5,645 nt of DNA from assembly GCA_937958345.1 (NCBI GenBank), contig CALGNW010000246.1, forward strand, positions 1-5,645, in the 5' to 3' direction. The position numbers were made by a program, and so were the translations under genes. The first letter of the stretch is position 1, and each line of letters begins with the position of its first letter. Origin of the DNA: an uncultured Neomegalonema sp. (GTDB lineage: Bacteria; Pseudomonadota; Alphaproteobacteria; Rhodobacterales; Rhodobacteraceae). Under the pieces are notes generated by a model. It ran no database searches. It was not told the origin of the DNA and saw only the letters and a list, made by a program, of their open reading frames with translations. Of the stretch, positions 4,963-5,645 are shown piece by piece.

Positions 4963-5645
4963 GAGCGCACGTTACGATAGGACTTTCGACCCTCGTCGGA
5001 CATGCCGAGGTAAAATTCTTTCACGTCGGGGTTCTCGCGCAGCTCTGCGGCAGGGCCATCCATCACGACCCGGCCTGATTCCAGAATATAGCCATAATGG
5101 GCAAAGCGGAGCGCGACGTTTGTGTTTTGCTCTGCGAGCAGGAACGACACGCCCTCTTTTTCGTTCAGGTCTTTGACGATCCCGAAAATTTCTTCGACCA
5201 ATTGCGGCGCAAGGCCCATCGACGGCTCATCCAGCAAAACGGTTTCAGGTCGCGACATCAGCGCGCGGCCAATCGCGCACATCTGCTGTTCACCGCCTGA
5301 CGTATAGCCCGCCTGAGATTTGCGGCGCTCACGCAGACGCGGAAAATAATTATAGACCATTTCAAGATCCGCAGCGACAGCGCCGCGCCCCTCTGTACGG
5401 GTGTAGGCCCCCGTCATCAGGTTTTCTTCGATAGTCAGATGTTCGAAACAGTGGCGGCCTTCCATGACCTGAATGACACCCTTTTTCACCAGATCGGCAG
5501 GCATCAATTCAGCAATCTTTTCGCCGCGATAAGCAATCGACCCCTTGGTCACTTCACCGCGTTCGGAGTGCAGTAAGTTAGAGATTGCTTTTAACGTCGT
5601 GGTCTTACCCGCACCGTTCCCGCCCAGCAAAGCCGTGATCCCGCC
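4932..5645 (-). CDS. livF: LivF-type branched-chain amino acid ABC transporter ATPase (partial, N-terminus outside window)
   Basis: The ATP-binding subunit of a HAAT-family importer (Liv type), which powers uptake of branched-chain amino acids, or in some clusters amides, urea or aromatic acids, from the cytoplasmic face. The window holds 237 codons; the 5' end lies beyond 5645. Counting from the window edge, the Walker A is GGNGAGKTT (8-16; Pro replaced by Gly in the usual GPNGAGKTT), the Q-loop is VIQVMEGR (57-64), the signature is TSGGEQQM (115-122), the Walker B is VLLDEP (136-141), and the switch region is LLAEQN, with Gln where many ABC ATPases have His, as is usual in LivF. The C-terminus carries a tail beyond the usual LivF end (SDEGRKSYRNVRSYRRRKRW, then LG), the form I associate with the Rhodobacterales/proteobacterial LivF subgroup often found beside CoA-ligase genes. 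The partner subunits are not in the window, so the substrate is open. Confidence 0.93.
   Translation of the reverse strand, partial: GGITALLGGNGAGKTTTLKAISNLLHSERGEVTKGSIAYRGEKIAELMPADLVKKGVIQVMEGRHCFEHLTIEENLMTGAYTRTEGRGAVAADLEMVYNYFPRLRERRKSQAGYTSGGEQQMCAIGRALMSRPETVLLDEPSMGLAPQLVEEIFGIVKDLNEKEGVSFLLAEQNTNVALRFAHYGYILESGRVVMDGPAAELRENPDVKEFYLGMSDEGRKSYRNVRSYRRRKRWLG

Overview
The window looks like chromosomal DNA from an alphaproteobacterium of the Rhodobacterales (Roseobacter-type). The inference rests on GC-rich coding sequence, a DUF1127-type small protein, a non-pyrrolysine MttB-family methyltransferase homologue, and a LivF protein with the long basic C-terminal tail I associate with this group. 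No database search was possible, so the taxonomic call is an inference.

Layout, left to right. (1) 1-623, plus strand: the last 25 codons of an unidentified gene, joined by a TGATG stop/start overlap to a gene for a SCO1/SenC-type periplasmic copper/thiol protein. (2) 635-1552, minus strand: a LysR-family regulator, convergent with the SCO gene. (3) 1553-1693: a divergent control region with a perfect TATAAT box and two palindromes of the same form (TGC-N6-GCA). (4) 1694-1960, plus strand: a small DUF1127-like protein. Its stop codon overlaps the stop codon of the next gene, which lies on the other strand. (5) 1957-4223, minus strand: a two-gene unit, an MttB-family protein followed by a glutathione S-transferase-family protein, joined by a 4-base ATGA overlap. 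(6) 4224-4644: a 421-base divergent intergenic region that is structured. It holds repeated CTGAC/GTCAG elements and a 9-bp inverted repeat just before mttB, and a 48-nt near-perfect hairpin just before the next plus-strand gene. (7) 4645-4962, plus strand: a small exported protein of unknown function. (8) 4932-5645, minus strand: the C-terminal part of a LivF-type branched-chain amino acid ABC transporter ATPase, cut by the window edge and overlapping gene 7 tail to tail by 31 bp.

The genes do not form one pathway. The coupled mttB-like/GST pair is the clearest functional unit; by family it suggests catabolism or modification of a small methylated or thiol-reactive compound, but the substrate is not visible. 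The LysR gene and the DUF1127 gene are a plausible regulator/target pair. I see no mobile element, CRISPR array, tRNA or rRNA. The least explained signals are the 48-nt hairpin with the unrecognised exported protein behind it, and the repeated CTGAC/GTCAG elements in the mttB leader.
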